From: an uncultured Alphaproteobacteria bacterium
Lineage (GTDB): Bacteria; Pseudomonadota; Alphaproteobacteria; Micavibrionales; Micavibrionaceae
Length of the DNA: 7,249 nucleotides
Assembly (NCBI GenBank): GCA_937128575.1
Contig: CAKZMN010000135.1
Location: 1-7,249 of the forward strand
Direction of reading: 5' to 3'
Under the pieces are notes generated by a model, which saw only the letters and a list, made by a program, of their open reading frames with translations, ran no database searches and was not told where the DNA came from. Positions within the stretch are counted from its first letter, which is position 1. Each line of letters opens with the position of its first letter. Made by a program: the position numbers and the translations under genes. Positions 6,683-7,249 of the stretch are shown here, piece after piece.

Positions 6683-6949
6683 CTCTAATGCCGGAAGAAC
6701 AAAATCAACACTGGCATCTTTGTTATGAACGACCAGCTTAAGCCCCGTTTTTTCACGCATAGCAAGCGCCCTAACCATAATAGCGCCCTTGTCTGCATTC
6801 ACAGCGGAAGCTCTACCGTTAAAAGACTTGTGCAACTTCCATGTTTTGCCAAACGACATCACGTGCAACTTACTTTCCCGCGGTGATGGCCAGTTAATGC
6901 CCAATCTAACAGCCTCCCAATCTATTGATTTTTTCTCGCCCTTACTCAT
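6677..6949 (-). CDS. DUF2188-like small protein
   Basis: This 90-residue protein is probably cytoplasmic, with no signal peptide or membrane segment. Residues about 28-83 fit the DUF2188 pattern as I remember it: a strand beginning LHVMSFGKTWKLHKS, a basic RAS turn (46-48), an Ala-rich helix around KGAIMVRALAMREK, and the ending LKLVVHNKDASVDFV. Members are small alpha/beta proteins of unknown function. The N-terminal 25 residues (IDWEAVRLGINWPSPRE) are an extension I do not recognise. The start ATG overlaps the stop of the preceding gene by 4 nt (ATGA) and has no clear Shine-Dalgarno of its own, so translation is probably coupled. The two may be functional partners, but no function is shown. 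Confidence 0.65.
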   Translation of the reverse strand: MSKGEKKSIDWEAVRLGINWPSPRESKLHVMSFGKTWKLHKSFNGRASAVNADKGAIMVRALAMREKTGLKLVVHNKDASVDFVLPALEK

Positions 6950-7249
6950 GAACGCAAAAACCCGCGCCCTTCATATTGGGCCGCGCCGCCAAGCATTTCT
7001 TCAATGCGCAAGAGCTGGTTATATTTCGCGGTGCGATCTTCCGTCAGGTCCACATAGCCCTTGAGATTGTATCGGTACGCGGCTGGGTATTTCAGTTTTT
7101 GGATCGCGATACCTCTATAGAAGACAAACTGTGACCGCCCGCGATAGACCTCAAAGCTATCCGTGGCATACACCGGCTCCTCATCGGCACCGATGAAATG
7201 CTCCTCCATGGAGAAATAGATTGCCTCAAAGGCGTCAAGATCCACGGCG
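6946..7249 (-). CDS. C-terminal end of an unrecognised protein, possibly a GHKL-type ATP-binding protein; 5' end outside window
   Basis: The frame is open to the window edge, so about 101 C-terminal residues are visible. A GTG at 7243-7245 lies in this frame, but nothing indicates that it is the true start, and I treat the gene as truncated by the window. Visible features are a short acidic segment (FIGADEEPVY), then QFVFYRGIAIQKLKYPAAYR, then YNLKGYVDLTEDRT and a helical tail ending GRGFLRS. The pattern of 'FY-RGI-I', 'YN-' and 'LTEDRT' reminds me of the segment after the ATPase domain in GHKL/rIIA-like proteins, but the ATP-binding motifs themselves are not in the window. This is a tentative resemblance from memory. 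No membrane segment is seen. It is coupled to the DUF2188-like gene by an ATGA overlap. Confidence 0.7.
   Translation of the reverse strand, partial: AVDLDAFEAIYFSMEEHFIGADEEPVYATDSFEVYRGRSQFVFYRGIAIQKLKYPAAYRYNLKGYVDLTEDRTAKYNQLLRIEEMLGGAAQYEGRGFLRS

Noticed and set aside
7243..7245. GTG at 7245 as the true start of the right-edge gene
   Set aside because: The frame stays open to the window end and no ribosome site can be evaluated, so the gene is better treated as incomplete.

Overview
All supported genes in this window lie on the minus strand, so the biological order runs from high to low coordinates. The core is a pyruvate dehydrogenase (PDH) operon: pdhA (E1 alpha), pdhB (E1 beta with an N-terminal lipoyl domain), pdhC (E2), a small LOG/SLOG-type Rossmann protein, and lpdA (E3). 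A two-gene E1 in which the beta subunit carries its own lipoyl domain, with a FtsB/DivIC-type gene just upstream, is the layout known from Alphaproteobacteria. Base composition looks moderate and intergenic DNA is AT-rich. I would call it an alphaproteobacterium and go no further on genus.

Region by region, in transcription order. Positions 7249-6946 hold the C-terminal end of an unrecognised protein, tentatively the tail of a GHKL-type ATP-binding protein. Its stop overlaps by 4 nt the start of a DUF2188-like gene (6949-6677). After 129 bp of AT-rich DNA with a good sigma70-like promoter comes ftsB (6547-6236), whose predicted mRNA would be almost leaderless. A 165-bp gap then leads into the PDH operon. 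pdhA starts at a GTG (6070). pdhA/pdhB overlap by 1 nt, pdhB/pdhC by 11 nt, pdhC and the LOG gene are 27 nt apart, and the LOG gene/lpdA overlap by 1 nt. A 135-bp gap with a candidate promoter follows. The last gene (251 to the window edge) carries the hallmark motif of concentrative nucleoside transporters (CNT/NupC) but has only about 60 charged residues before it.

Together the PDH genes encode the complex that converts pyruvate, CoA and NAD+ to acetyl-CoA, CO2 and NADH. E1 decarboxylates pyruvate on thiamine diphosphate and acetylates lipoyl groups on E1 beta and E2, E2 transfers the acetyl group to CoA, and E3 reoxidises dihydrolipoate. The LOG-family gene sits inside this unit with coupled translation, so it is probably made with the complex; its role is unknown.

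No RNA genes, insertion sequences, CRISPR arrays or convincing intrinsic terminators were seen. Most of the window is ordinary central metabolism. The points worth a second look are the LOG protein inside the PDH operon, the apparently N-terminally replaced CNT gene, and the pair of genes at the right edge.
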